In this document: positions 45,601-53,785 of the stretch, piece after piece | Position numbering within the stretch: the first letter of the stretch is position 1 | Layout of the letters: every line of letters starts with the position of its first letter | NCBI GenBank assembly: GCA_937891425.1 | Contig: CALAGD010000037.1 | Span: forward strand, 1-64,000 | Origin: an uncultured Pigmentiphaga sp. | GTDB taxonomy: Bacteria > Pseudomonadota > Gammaproteobacteria > Burkholderiales > Burkholderiaceae_B | DNA: 64,000 nucleotides | Reading direction: 5' to 3' | Position numbers and translations under genes: made by a program | Notes under the pieces: generated by a model | Databases searched by the model: none | The model's input: the letters and a program-made list of their open reading frames with translations, nothing else | Told to the model about the DNA's origin: nothing

Positions 45601-46725
45601 GTGAGTATTCCGCTCAATCCGCCATTTCGTGCCGATCACGTTGGCAGCTTTCTGCGTCCTCCCCATCTGCTGGAAGCGCGTGAGCAGAAAGCCAAAGGAG
45701 AAATTACCGCAGCGCAGTTGCGCGAAGTCGAAAACCGTGCGATCACGGAAATCGTCAAGTTTCAGGAAGACGTCGGGCTGAAGAGCATTACCGACGGCGA
45801 GTTCCGGCGCACCTATTTTCATATTGACTTTCTCGAGCAGCTGGGTGGCGTGCACACGGATGTGCCCGTCATCGTGCGCAAGCCCGACGGTTCGGAAGAG
45901 CTCGCCCCACCCGCGATCCGGGTCATCGACAAGGTGCGGCATGTGAAGGATATCCAGGTTGCGGATTTCGAGTATCTGAAGAGCCAGATCACTGCGCCGG
46001 GCGCCATTCCCAAGGTGTGCATCCCGTCGCCTACCATGCTGCATTTCCGCGGCGGACGCGGCGGCATCAGCCGCGAGCACTACCCCGAGCTGGAACCGGA
46101 CTTCTACGATGATGTCGCGCGCGCCTACGGGGAAGAGCTACAGGCGCTCGCCCGGGCAGGCTGCCGTTACGTGCAACTGGACGACACCAACCTCGCATAC
46201 CTGTGCGACGAAAGAATGCGTGAGGCTGCCCGCCAACGCGGTGACGATCCCAACGAATTGCCGCACCGCTATGCAAGGTTCATCAACAAGGTGGTCGCGC
46301 TCAAGCCCGAGGGCATGACACTGGCCATTCACCTCTGCCGCGGCAACTTCCGCAGCACGCATGCGGCCGCCGGCAATTACGAACCTGTAGCCGAGGCACT
46401 GTTCTCGGAAATGGAAGTCGACGCGTACTTCCTTGAGTACGACGACGAGCGCTCCGGCGACTTCCGCCCATTGCGTTTCTTGCCAAAGAACAAGCTGGCC
46501 GTGCTTGGCCTCGTCACTACCAAGTTCGGCGAGCTCGAATCCAAGGACTATCTCAAGCGCCGCATCGAAGAAGCAGCCAAGTATGTGCCGCTCGAGCAGC
46601 TGGCCCTGTCGCCCCAATGCGGTTTCAGCAGTACTGTGCACGGCAACAAGATCGCCTACGAAGATCAGCGCAAGAAACTTGCACTGGTGATCGAGACTGC
46701 GCGCGAGGTGTGGGGCGACATCTGA
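45601..46725 (+). CDS. MetE C-terminal-domain-like methyltransferase
   Basis: A 374-residue protein matching the catalytic (C-terminal) barrel of cobalamin-independent methionine synthase (YxjG/YxjH group), without the N-terminal half. Zinc ligands are visible: His and Cys in LAIHLCRGN and Cys in LSPQCGFSS; LQLDDTNLAYL is the conserved core. GAGGA lies before the GTG start at 45601. Half-length relatives make methionine from other donors or act on unknown thiols, so the role here is uncertain. Divergent from the haemoglobin gene. Confidence 0.88.
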   Translation: MSIPLNPPFRADHVGSFLRPPHLLEAREQKAKGEITAAQLREVENRAITEIVKFQEDVGLKSITDGEFRRTYFHIDFLEQLGGVHTDVPVIVRKPDGSEELAPPAIRVIDKVRHVKDIQVADFEYLKSQITAPGAIPKVCIPSPTMLHFRGGRGGISREHYPELEPDFYDDVARAYGEELQALARAGCRYVQLDDTNLAYLCDERMREAARQRGDDPNELPHRYARFINKVVALKPEGMTLAIHLCRGNFRSTHAAAGNYEPVAEALFSEMEVDAYFLEYDDERSGDFRPLRFLPKNKLAVLGLVTTKFGELESKDYLKRRIEEAAKYVPLEQLALSPQCGFSSTVHGNKIAYEDQRKKLALVIETAREVWGDI

Positions 46726-46832
46726 ACCTGCGTGCGCGGTAAGGCGAGGCCGGCGGCAGGCCGCACGAGCTCCGGTGCTGCTCGGCTATCATGGCGGCAC
46801 CGTTGGTCCGCGGCATGTTGCCTTGTTGATGT

Positions 46833-48032
46833 ATGTCACGACGTATCATCGCCCATCTCGACATGGACGCGTTCTATGCATCCGTCGAGTTGCTGCGATA
46901 TCCCCAGTTGCGCGGTCTGCCCGTCGTCATTGGTGGACGACGCACGCCTGCCCCCCGACGTGATGCCGACGGCCATCTGGTGTTCCAGCGCCTGCGCAAC
47001 TACGTGGGGCGCGGCGTCGTCACCACGGCAACGTACGAGGCCCGTGCTTTGGGGGTGAACTCCGCCATGGGCATGATGAAGGCCGCGGCGCTGGCGCCCG
47101 ATGCGATCGTCCTGCCAGCCGACTTCGACGAATACCGCAGAAAGTCGCGCCAGTTCAAGGCCGCGGTTGCTTCGCTCACTCCCATCATCGAAGACCGCGG
47201 AATCGACGAAATCTACATCGATTTCACCCCTCACACGGATGCGCAGGAAACGCGTCCCGGCGACACTCTGTTCGGTGCCCGAGAGCTGGCGCGCCAGATA
47301 CAACTGCGCGTGCGTGAAGCCACCGGCCTGAGCTGTTCGATCGGAATTACCCCAAACAAGCTGCTGTCGAAACTGTGCTCCGACCTGAACAAGCCGGGTG
47401 GCATTACGACCGTCGATTTTGCGGACATTCCCGCGGTCGTCTGGCCATTGCCAGCGTCGCGCATCAATGGGGTAGGGCCCAAGGCCGCCACGCAGCTGCG
47501 CAAGCTGGGCATCGAGACGATTGGTCAGCTGGCAGCTGCCGACAAAGATCTGCTCATTCGCCATTTTGGAATGCGCTTCGGCACCTGGTTGCACGAAGCT
47601 GCACACGGTCGGGACGAGCGTCCTGTTGAAACCCGGCGTGACCCGAAGTCGGTCAGCCGCGAGACGACGTTCGAGCGCGATTTGCACGTCAGGCTCGATC
47701 GCCAGTTGCTGGGCGAGACTTTTACGCGTCTGTGCGAGCGGGTCGCCGATGATCTGAAACGCAAGGGCGTCGTTGGACGCACCATAGGTGTCAAACTGCG
47801 GTTCGAGGACTTTCACACGGTTACCCGGGACCTGACCCTGCCCGTGGCGACGGGCGATGCCCGCACGATTCGCCATGCTGCAGGGCAATGCCTCAAACGC
47901 ATTCCGTTGACGAAACGGATCAGGCTGTTGGGCGTGCGGGTAAGCAGCCTCATGTCAATTGAGGAACACGACCAGCTCATGGCAGAGCATGGAGGTCCTC
48001 GGGGGCAGTCCTTGGAGCTTTTCGACGTGTAA
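46833..48032 (+). CDS. dinB: DNA polymerase IV (Y family)
   Basis: Translesion polymerase of 399 residues. DMDAFYASVE near the N terminus and IDEIYIDF hold the metal acidic residues; HhH and little-finger domains follow; the C-terminal QSLELF is a beta-clamp motif. It begins MSRRIIAHLD at 46833. The N-terminal domain has an insertion (RRTPAPRRDADGHLVFQRL) common in the longer DinB of betaproteobacteria. No LexA box was recognised upstream. Confidence 0.94.
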   Translation: MSRRIIAHLDMDAFYASVELLRYPQLRGLPVVIGGRRTPAPRRDADGHLVFQRLRNYVGRGVVTTATYEARALGVNSAMGMMKAAALAPDAIVLPADFDEYRRKSRQFKAAVASLTPIIEDRGIDEIYIDFTPHTDAQETRPGDTLFGARELARQIQLRVREATGLSCSIGITPNKLLSKLCSDLNKPGGITTVDFADIPAVVWPLPASRINGVGPKAATQLRKLGIETIGQLAAADKDLLIRHFGMRFGTWLHEAAHGRDERPVETRRDPKSVSRETTFERDLHVRLDRQLLGETFTRLCERVADDLKRKGVVGRTIGVKLRFEDFHTVTRDLTLPVATGDARTIRHAAGQCLKRIPLTKRIRLLGVRVSSLMSIEEHDQLMAEHGGPRGQSLELFDV

Positions 48033-48313
48033 CCAGGTTCGCAATCCTCGGGCAGTACGAAACGGGCGTGCAGTGGCCGGGCACAGGTTGGCTACTCCAC
48101 GATCGAGTGTGCGATCGGAATTCCTCCTCTTGCAATACGGGCGCCTGACCCGTCCGCCTCAGCCCGGGCCGGGCCTGTCTCGGGCGCAGGTTACACTGTT
48201 CAACTATCGTGACCGCTTCCGCGCGCGCTGCAGTCTGTTGCATGCAGCCTGCGGCGGCGTCCACTTCCATTACACCAGCGATTTTTTGCTCGCCGCACGG
48301 GTCTTTCCGCACC
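48033..48313. other. Intergenic region before the PACE gene
   Basis: A 281-base gap between Pol IV and the PACE efflux gene. GC-rich, with CCCGGGCCGGGC near 48160-48172 that may form a hairpin. No gene, RNA or clear promoter is recognised. Confidence 0.4.
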
Positions 48314-48823
48314 ATGCAAGGAATCAAACGACGTATCGTTTATGTCACCCTGTACGAAACCATAGCGATACTGTTCGTGACAGTCGCCTTGTGGGCGCTC
48401 GGGCACGAGTCTGGCCATGCCGGCGCCGCCGCCGTGGTCTCATCGGCTATCGCCATTGCCTGGAACATCATCTGGAACTGGCTATTCGAGCGCTGGGAGG
48501 CACGGCAGACCAGGAAGGGCCGGAGCTTTGTCCGCCGGGTCGCACATGCCATAGGGTTCGAAGGCGGGCTGCTGCTGGCCATCGTTCCGTATTTTGCGTG
48601 GTGGCTCGACATCTCGCTGCTGGAGGCGTTCCTGCTCGATGCCGGGCTCATCGTCTTTTTTCTTGTGTATACATTCGTATTCAACCTGGCGTTCGACATG
48701 ATCTTCGGCCTGCCGGCTTCCGCATTGCCAGCACCGCGACCGGATCCGGAACATGCGAATGTCGACCACGCATGCGCGGCCCACGCTCCTGATACGCATG
48801 CCGTAACCGAGCAGAAGTACTGA
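48314..48823 (+). CDS. PACE-family efflux protein (AceI-like)
   Basis: A 169-residue inner-membrane protein with four membrane segments in two repeats. All four PACE motifs are present: RIVYVTLYETIAIL (1A), WNIIWNWLFERWE (1B), RVAHAIGFEGGLLL (2A) and YTFVFNLAFDMIFG (2B). AceI and relatives export biocides such as chlorhexidine and may natively export polyamines. The ATG at 48314 is directly before the first motif. The end lies 9 bases from the facing nlpD-like gene. Confidence 0.92.
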   Translation: MQGIKRRIVYVTLYETIAILFVTVALWALGHESGHAGAAAVVSSAIAIAWNIIWNWLFERWEARQTRKGRSFVRRVAHAIGFEGGLLLAIVPYFAWWLDISLLEAFLLDAGLIVFFLVYTFVFNLAFDMIFGLPASALPAPRPDPEHANVDHACAAHAPDTHAVTEQKY

Positions 48824-48832
48824 AGAGCCCGC

Positions 48833-49660
48833 CTAGCGCGGGGGCAGCATGCTCATGGGGTTGGTCGGCTGGCCGTCATGGCGCAGTTCGAAGTAAAGCT
48901 GCACCCGGTTGGTGTCGGTATCACCCATTTCGGCAATCGTCTGCCCCTGGCGTACCGTCTGGCCTTCCTTGACCAGCAACTTGCGGTTGTGTGCGTAAAT
49001 GGTGATGAAGTTCGAGCTGTGCTTGAGGATGACCAGGTTGCCGTAGCCACGAAGCTGGTTGCCCGCATAGGCAACCGTACCGTTGGCTGCGGCACGGACG
49101 GGAGCACCCGCGTTGCCGGCGATGGCGATGCCCTTGGAGGAAGAGCCGTTGAACTCGCGGATGACGCGTCCATCGGCGGGCCAGACCAGAGCAATCCTGG
49201 GTACCGCCGCACGTGACGATTGCGTGTGTGTAGTGGGCTGCTTCGATCTGGACGAGCGTTCCGGGACCGAACGGGACGTGGTGGGAGACGACGCCGCTTT
49301 CTGCGTTGCGGTAGTGCCGCTGGTGCGGGCGGATGACACGAGCTGATCACTGCCCGTCAGGTCGGTGCCATCCGGCGGGCTGACGCGCAGCAGTTGCCCT
49401 GCAGTCAGTCGATTGGGGTTCGACAGACGATTCCAGCGCACCAGTTCGTCCACGCTGCGGTTGTACTGGCGGGCGATGCTGTACAAGGTGTCGCCGCGCG
49501 TAACCCGGTGATAACCCTGCTGTCCGGGAACCGACCCGCACGCCACCAGAGATAGCAGAAGAACGGCCGCCAACCAGCTCCGGCCGACACGCAACCATGT
49601 GCCGGTGCGGGCCGGGTTTGTGGCGGGACTGGTGGCGATAGCGTCTTCTGAAGCGGTCAT
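48833..49660 (-). CDS. NlpD-like lipoprotein with LysM and degenerate LytM domain
   Basis: A 275-residue lipoprotein: lipobox LVACGS with Cys41, one LysM domain at about residues 49-93 (YHRVTRGDTLYSIARQY), a Ser/Thr-rich linker, and a C-terminal M23/LytM domain. The M23 zinc ligands are missing: the His/Asp of the first motif read SKGIAIA, and the HxH motif reads QLYFELR. Like E. coli NlpD it is therefore probably an amidase activator for septum splitting, not a peptidase. The start overlaps the yicC stop (ATGA). It is not next to pcm/rpoS as the classic nlpD is. Confidence 0.9.
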   Translation of the reverse strand: MTASEDAIATSPATNPARTGTWLRVGRSWLAAVLLLSLVACGSVPGQQGYHRVTRGDTLYSIARQYNRSVDELVRWNRLSNPNRLTAGQLLRVSPPDGTDLTGSDQLVSSARTSGTTATQKAASSPTTSRSVPERSSRSKQPTTHTQSSRAAVPRIALVWPADGRVIREFNGSSSKGIAIAGNAGAPVRAAANGTVAYAGNQLRGYGNLVILKHSSNFITIYAHNRKLLVKEGQTVRQGQTIAEMGDTDTNRVQLYFELRHDGQPTNPMSMLPPR

Positions 49661-50604
49661 TCGATGTTTTGTGCCTGTTCGCGCAACTGCTCGATCAGCA
49701 ATTTCAACCCGACCGCCGCGCGGGTCATTTCCAGCGCGCCGGCCTTGGAGCCCAGGGTGTTCGCTTCCCGATTCATCTCCTGAAAGAGGAAGTCGAGGCG
49801 CTTGCCCACCGATCCTGCACCTTTGGGGGCAGGAGCGGGCGCGGACGACTTCCCGTGATCGGGACGGCTGCCCTGTCCCAGAATGTGCTCCAGCTCTACA
49901 AGATGCGACTTGAGCCTTGAAAGTTCCTCGGCCACATCGATGCGCAGGCTGAACAGGGCCGCTTCATTGGCGATCCGTTCTGAGAGTTCGGCGCCCGTGA
50001 TGTGCTGGAATCCGCCGGGAAATGCGGCCTCGATCGTTTCGCGCAGCTTGCGCGCCAGCCGGGTCTGGTAGTCGGCGACGATAGTGGGCATCTGTGCTTC
50101 CAGCGCGTCCACGATGGCGCGCATGTCCGCAGCGTGATTGCGCATCGCTTCGGCCAGGCGGCTGCCCTCGGCTGCACGTGCCTGTTGCAGCTGGTGCAGG
50201 GCGGAATCGGCCGCTGCGAGAACCGCCTGGTCGGCGGCGTCCTGGTCGATGGCTTCGCTCTGTACACCCGGCCAGCCCAGCACATCAACGAGCCGTGGAG
50301 GCTGCACGTCGGGAATGACGCCACGCACGGCGCGAAAGAGCTGCGCCAGTTCATCGATTACCTGGAAGTTCAGCTGCGCGCTTTCAACGGGGTGCCAGTT
50401 CGCCGTGACCCGTAGTTCGACCTTGCCGCGTTGCAGAGCGCGTGTCAGCCGTTCGCGCAATTGCGACTCGAGGTGCCGGAACTCGTCGGGGAGGCGGAAG
50501 TGCAGGTCGAGAAACCGGCTGTTGACACTACGGATTTCCACGGCAACGCTGCCACGCGGCAGGCTGGCCTGCGCGTTGCCGAATGCGGTCATGCTGCGAA
50601 TCAT
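49657..50604 (-). CDS. yicC: YicC-family endoribonuclease
   Basis: A 315-residue YicC protein (opens MIRSMTAFGNAQ; VEIRSVNSRFLDLHFRLP follows; ends MTRAAVGLKLLIEQLREQAQNIE), a family shown to act as a metal-dependent endoribonuclease that can degrade small RNA. The C-terminal acidic block ELEHILG and KRLDFLFQEMNREANT is conserved. An insert rich in Pro/Ala/Gly (about residue 240-260) is longer than usual. Divergent from rph. Confidence 0.93.
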   Translation of the reverse strand: MIRSMTAFGNAQASLPRGSVAVEIRSVNSRFLDLHFRLPDEFRHLESQLRERLTRALQRGKVELRVTANWHPVESAQLNFQVIDELAQLFRAVRGVIPDVQPPRLVDVLGWPGVQSEAIDQDAADQAVLAAADSALHQLQQARAAEGSRLAEAMRNHAADMRAIVDALEAQMPTIVADYQTRLARKLRETIEAAFPGGFQHITGAELSERIANEAALFSLRIDVAEELSRLKSHLVELEHILGQGSRPDHGKSSAPAPAPKGAGSVGKRLDFLFQEMNREANTLGSKAGALEMTRAAVGLKLLIEQLREQAQNIE

Positions 50605-50720
50605 GGGGGCACGTACAATAGGGGTTTCGTATCAGATGAAGCGCTTCCCGGTACCGCGTTACTGGATTCTCTACGCGACGCAACCGAAGCGCTTGTTGCG
50701 TCGTACAGGTTGCATCATAA

Positions 50721-51494
50721 ATGACTGACCCAGATCACGTCGAAATCGTGGCTTCCGCGGAGGGCGCGGGTGTTGTCGTCCGTCCTTCAGGGCGCCTGCC
50801 CAACCAGCTGAGACCAGTCGACATCCAGCGCGGCTATATCCGCCACGCAGAAGGTTCGGTTCTGGTGAGTTTCGGCGATACCCGCGTGATATGTACCGCG
50901 TCGGTGGAAGAGGGTGTTCCGCCATTCCTGAAAGGGCAGGGCACGGGTTGGCTGACGGCCGAGTACGGCATGCTGCCGCGGTCCACGCATACACGCAGTG
51001 CTCGCGAGGCAGCTCGCGGCAAGCAGACGGGTCGCACCCAGGAAATCCAGCGCCTGATCGGGCGCAGTCTGCGTGCCGTCATGGACCTCGCCGCCTTGGG
51101 GGAACGCACGATTCACCTCGACTGTGACGTAATCCAGGCCGACGGTGGTACACGCACGGCCAGCATTACAGGAGCCTTCGTGGCACTGGCCGACGCCGTG
51201 CAGTTCATGGTTCGCGAAGGAGTGCTTGCGCGCAGTCCGCTGCGCGACCACGTCGCTGCCGTGTCGGTCGGCATGTATCGCAACACTCCCGTCCTCGACC
51301 TCGACTACCTGGAAGATTCGACCTGCGACACCGACATGAACGTCGTCATGACGGGTAGCGGTGACCTGGTCGAAGTGCAGGGAACCGCTGAAGGCGTGCC
51401 GTTTTCGCGGCGTGAGATGAATGCCCTGCTCGACCTGGCCGAGCAGGGCATTGGGGAGCTCATCCGGTTGCAGAAGGCGGTGCTGGCGCAATGA
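50721..51494 (+). CDS. rph: Ribonuclease PH
   Basis: Phosphorolytic 3'-5' exoribonuclease that trims tRNA 3' ends. 257 residues, with GWLTAEYGMLPRSTHTR, TRTASITGAFVAL and a C-terminal EQGIGEL. About 20 extra residues precede the usual start, RPSGRLPNQLRPV. The stop overlaps the rdgB start (ATGA). First of rph-rdgB-hemW. Confidence 0.95.
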   Translation: MTDPDHVEIVASAEGAGVVVRPSGRLPNQLRPVDIQRGYIRHAEGSVLVSFGDTRVICTASVEEGVPPFLKGQGTGWLTAEYGMLPRSTHTRSAREAARGKQTGRTQEIQRLIGRSLRAVMDLAALGERTIHLDCDVIQADGGTRTASITGAFVALADAVQFMVREGVLARSPLRDHVAAVSVGMYRNTPVLDLDYLEDSTCDTDMNVVMTGSGDLVEVQGTAEGVPFSRREMNALLDLAEQGIGELIRLQKAVLAQ

Positions 51495-52108
51495 CTGAAC
51501 GAAGAATTGTCGTGGCCACGGGTAACCCGGGCAAGTTGCGCGAGCTCGAGGCATTGCTGGCGCCGCGCGGCTACAGTCTGGTCCCGCAACACCAGCTGGG
51601 CGTTCCCGAAGCTGAGGAACCCCATCCCACGTTTGTGGAGAATGCGCTCGCGAAAGCACGCCATGCCAGCAGGCTCACCGGCCTGCCTGCCCTCGCCGAC
51701 GATTCGGGCCTGTGCGTTCCGGCCCTGCTGGGGGCTCCCGGCATCTACTCGGCCCGTTTTGCCGCACTGCACGGTGGTGCGAAGTCGGACGCTGCGAACA
51801 ATGCACTGCTGGTCGAGCGTCTGCGGCACCACACCGATCGGCGCGCATTCTTTGTGTCGGTGGTAGTCCTGGTACGTGGTGCCGACGACCCATGTCCGAT
51901 CATTGGCGAAGGCAGCTGGCAGGGTGAGATCATCGATACGCCCCGCGGTGCCCATGGCTTCGGCTACGATCCCCATTTTTTCGTGCCTGCCGAGAACCTG
52001 ACTGCCGCGGAGCTTGACCCGGCGAGGAAGAACCAGCTGAGCCACCGGGCCCAGGCCATGCGTGGACTGCTCGCGAAACTTGATGCAGGTTTCGGAGGTG
52101 GCTTCTGA
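51491..52108 (+). CDS. rdgB: dITP/XTP pyrophosphatase RdgB
   Basis: House-cleaning enzyme that hydrolyses dITP, ITP and XTP so they are not built into DNA or RNA. 205 residues with the opening ATGNPGKLRELEALL and DDSGLCVPALLGAPGIYSAR, and the substrate-binding FGYDPHFF. Four-base overlap with rph implies coupled translation. Confidence 0.95.
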   Translation: MTERRIVVATGNPGKLRELEALLAPRGYSLVPQHQLGVPEAEEPHPTFVENALAKARHASRLTGLPALADDSGLCVPALLGAPGIYSARFAALHGGAKSDAANNALLVERLRHHTDRRAFFVSVVVLVRGADDPCPIIGEGSWQGEIIDTPRGAHGFGYDPHFFVPAENLTAAELDPARKNQLSHRAQAMRGLLAKLDAGFGGGF

Positions 52109-52117
52109 ACGGGGTGG

Positions 52118-53377
52118 ATGATCACAACCGGATTGCGCATGCGCACGATCTACATCCGGCCTGAAACCGTCCGACTGTCCGACAAGGCAGCCGAATGGAA
52201 CAGCGACGACTATCGACTGCATGCCTTGCCACCGTTGGCACTGTACGTGCACGTTCCCTGGTGCGTGCGTAAATGTCCGTACTGCGATTTCAACTCGCAC
52301 GCGGCCCCCGCGCAGCTTCCTGAAAACGAGTACCTTGCAGCGCTCGAAGCTGACCTGCAGCAGGCATTGCCCTTGGTGTGGGGACGCAGGGTCATATCGA
52401 TTTTCATCGGTGGTGGTACACCCAGCCTGCTGTCGGAAGCTGCGCTCGACCGCCTGCTGTCGATGGTACGCACCCACCTGAATGTGCTGCCGGATGCCGA
52501 GATTACCCTGGAGGCCAACCCGGGCACTGTCGAAGCGGCTCGGTTCAAGTCGTATGCACGCAGTGGGATCAACCGTATTTCGCTGGGCATCCAGAGCTTC
52601 GACGAGCGTTTCCTGCAGCGCCTGGGGCGCATTCACGATGGTACGCAGGCTCGCGCGGCGGTCGACATGGCCCAGCTGGCCGTCGAACGGGTGAACCTCG
52701 ACCTGATGTTCGCCCTGCCAGGGCAAGGCCTGGACGAACTCGGGCGCGACCTCGACACCGCGCTGTCATTTGGCTGCGAACACCTGTCGGTGTACCACCT
52801 GACGCTCGAGCCGGCCACAGTCTTCGCCAAGTACCCGCCGTCCGAATTGCCTGATGACGATCTGGCTGCCGACATGCAGGATCTGGTGGAAGACATGCTG
52901 CAGGGCGCAGGATACGATCATTACGAAGTGTCGGCCTACGCGCGCTCCGGTGCGCGCTGCGTGCACAACCTCAATTACTGGCAGTTCGGGGATTATCTCG
53001 GGATTGGCCCCGGTGCCCACGGCAAGCTGTCATTCCACGATCATGTGCGCCGGCAGGCGCGTCTGCGCAATCCGGAATCGTGGATGCGGCAGGTCATCCA
53101 GCGGGACGGCTCGCACCTGGCGGAAGACAGGCGGCTCACGGCACACGATCTGCCGTTCGAATTCATGCTGAACACCCTGCGTTTGCGTGAAGGCGTTCCG
53201 GCCTGGTACTTCCAGGAGCGTACCGGGCTGCCGCTTGCGCTGATCCTGCCACAACTGGAGCAGGCACGATCGAGGGGGCTGCTGACCGATGACCCGGCGC
53301 GGATCGCCCCAAGCCCGCTGGGCTGGCGTTTTCTGAACGATTTGCAGGCCATGTTCCTGCAGGACGATGCGACCTGA
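52118..53377 (+). CDS. hemW: Radical-SAM haem chaperone HemW
   Basis: A 419-residue protein with the radical-SAM cluster motif CVRKCPYCDF (CX3CX2C) and the GGGTPS and EANPGT blocks. HemW binds haem and an iron-sulfur cluster and delivers haem to respiratory enzymes; it was once annotated as oxygen-independent coproporphyrinogen oxidase. The ATG at 52118 is used, but Met8 is an alternative; the first 30 residues vary in the family. It is third in the rph-rdgB-hemW operon. Confidence 0.94.
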   Translation: MITTGLRMRTIYIRPETVRLSDKAAEWNSDDYRLHALPPLALYVHVPWCVRKCPYCDFNSHAAPAQLPENEYLAALEADLQQALPLVWGRRVISIFIGGGTPSLLSEAALDRLLSMVRTHLNVLPDAEITLEANPGTVEAARFKSYARSGINRISLGIQSFDERFLQRLGRIHDGTQARAAVDMAQLAVERVNLDLMFALPGQGLDELGRDLDTALSFGCEHLSVYHLTLEPATVFAKYPPSELPDDDLAADMQDLVEDMLQGAGYDHYEVSAYARSGARCVHNLNYWQFGDYLGIGPGAHGKLSFHDHVRRQARLRNPESWMRQVIQRDGSHLAEDRRLTAHDLPFEFMLNTLRLREGVPAWYFQERTGLPLALILPQLEQARSRGLLTDDPARIAPSPLGWRFLNDLQAMFLQDDAT

Positions 53378-53451
53378 ACGTGCACGAATACCACAAGAGG
53401 GCACGCACCGATCCCGCATGCACGATTTCGGACTGCTGCATTAACCCGACA

Positions 53452-53468
53452 TGCATCATTCTGGTGCA
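53452..53468. promoter_or_regulatory. NtrC binding site upstream of glnA
   Basis: TGCATC-N5-GGTGCA matches the NtrC consensus TGCACC-N5-GGTGCA with one change. It lies about 255 bases upstream of the sigma-54 promoter, a normal enhancer distance. Confidence 0.72.
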
Positions 53469-53720
53469 CAATGCACATGTAGAGTGCGAGAGTCATCACA
53501 ATTGGCGCCGTCCGCCCCGTTCTGGCCCACGGACTTTGTCACCAGCAACTCCCCGCAGCGCGTACCTCGGCTGGTCGTTGCACCAAATGGCAGCCGTTGG
53601 GGAAGCCGCAGCGGGTCCGAGTCGGCGGCCTTCGCGCGGCAGAGCAGGGCGTTGCGATGCATGGCCCAGCAGACCAGGCGCCACCGTGTCCATCCGTGCA
53701 GCCCGACGGGCGCCCGCAGT

Positions 53721-53735
53721 TGGCATAGCTTTTGC
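53721..53735 (+). promoter_or_regulatory. Sigma-54 promoter of glnA
   Basis: TGGCAT-N5-TTGC matches TGGCAC-N5-TTGC, and the GG (53722-53723) and GC (53734-53735) are separated by exactly 10 bases, as sigma-54 requires. The expected start lies about 40 bases before the glnA ATG. Confidence 0.78.
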
Positions 53736-53785
53736 ATTTGACAGGATGTCACAAATTTTCACTGCACACCTTCCCAGGAGTTTCC

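Larger units (their letters stand above)
53378..53785. other. glnA upstream regulatory region
   Basis: A 408-base gap with an NtrC site far upstream and a sigma-54 promoter near glnA, both listed separately. A TGCACC half site lies near 53579. No coding sequence is supported in it. Confidence 0.55.

Noticed and set aside
48666..48673. A further exact TGTATACA
   Set aside because: It lies deep inside the PACE coding sequence, encoding part of a conserved membrane motif, so it is probably chance. It also shows that the word alone is not proof of regulation.
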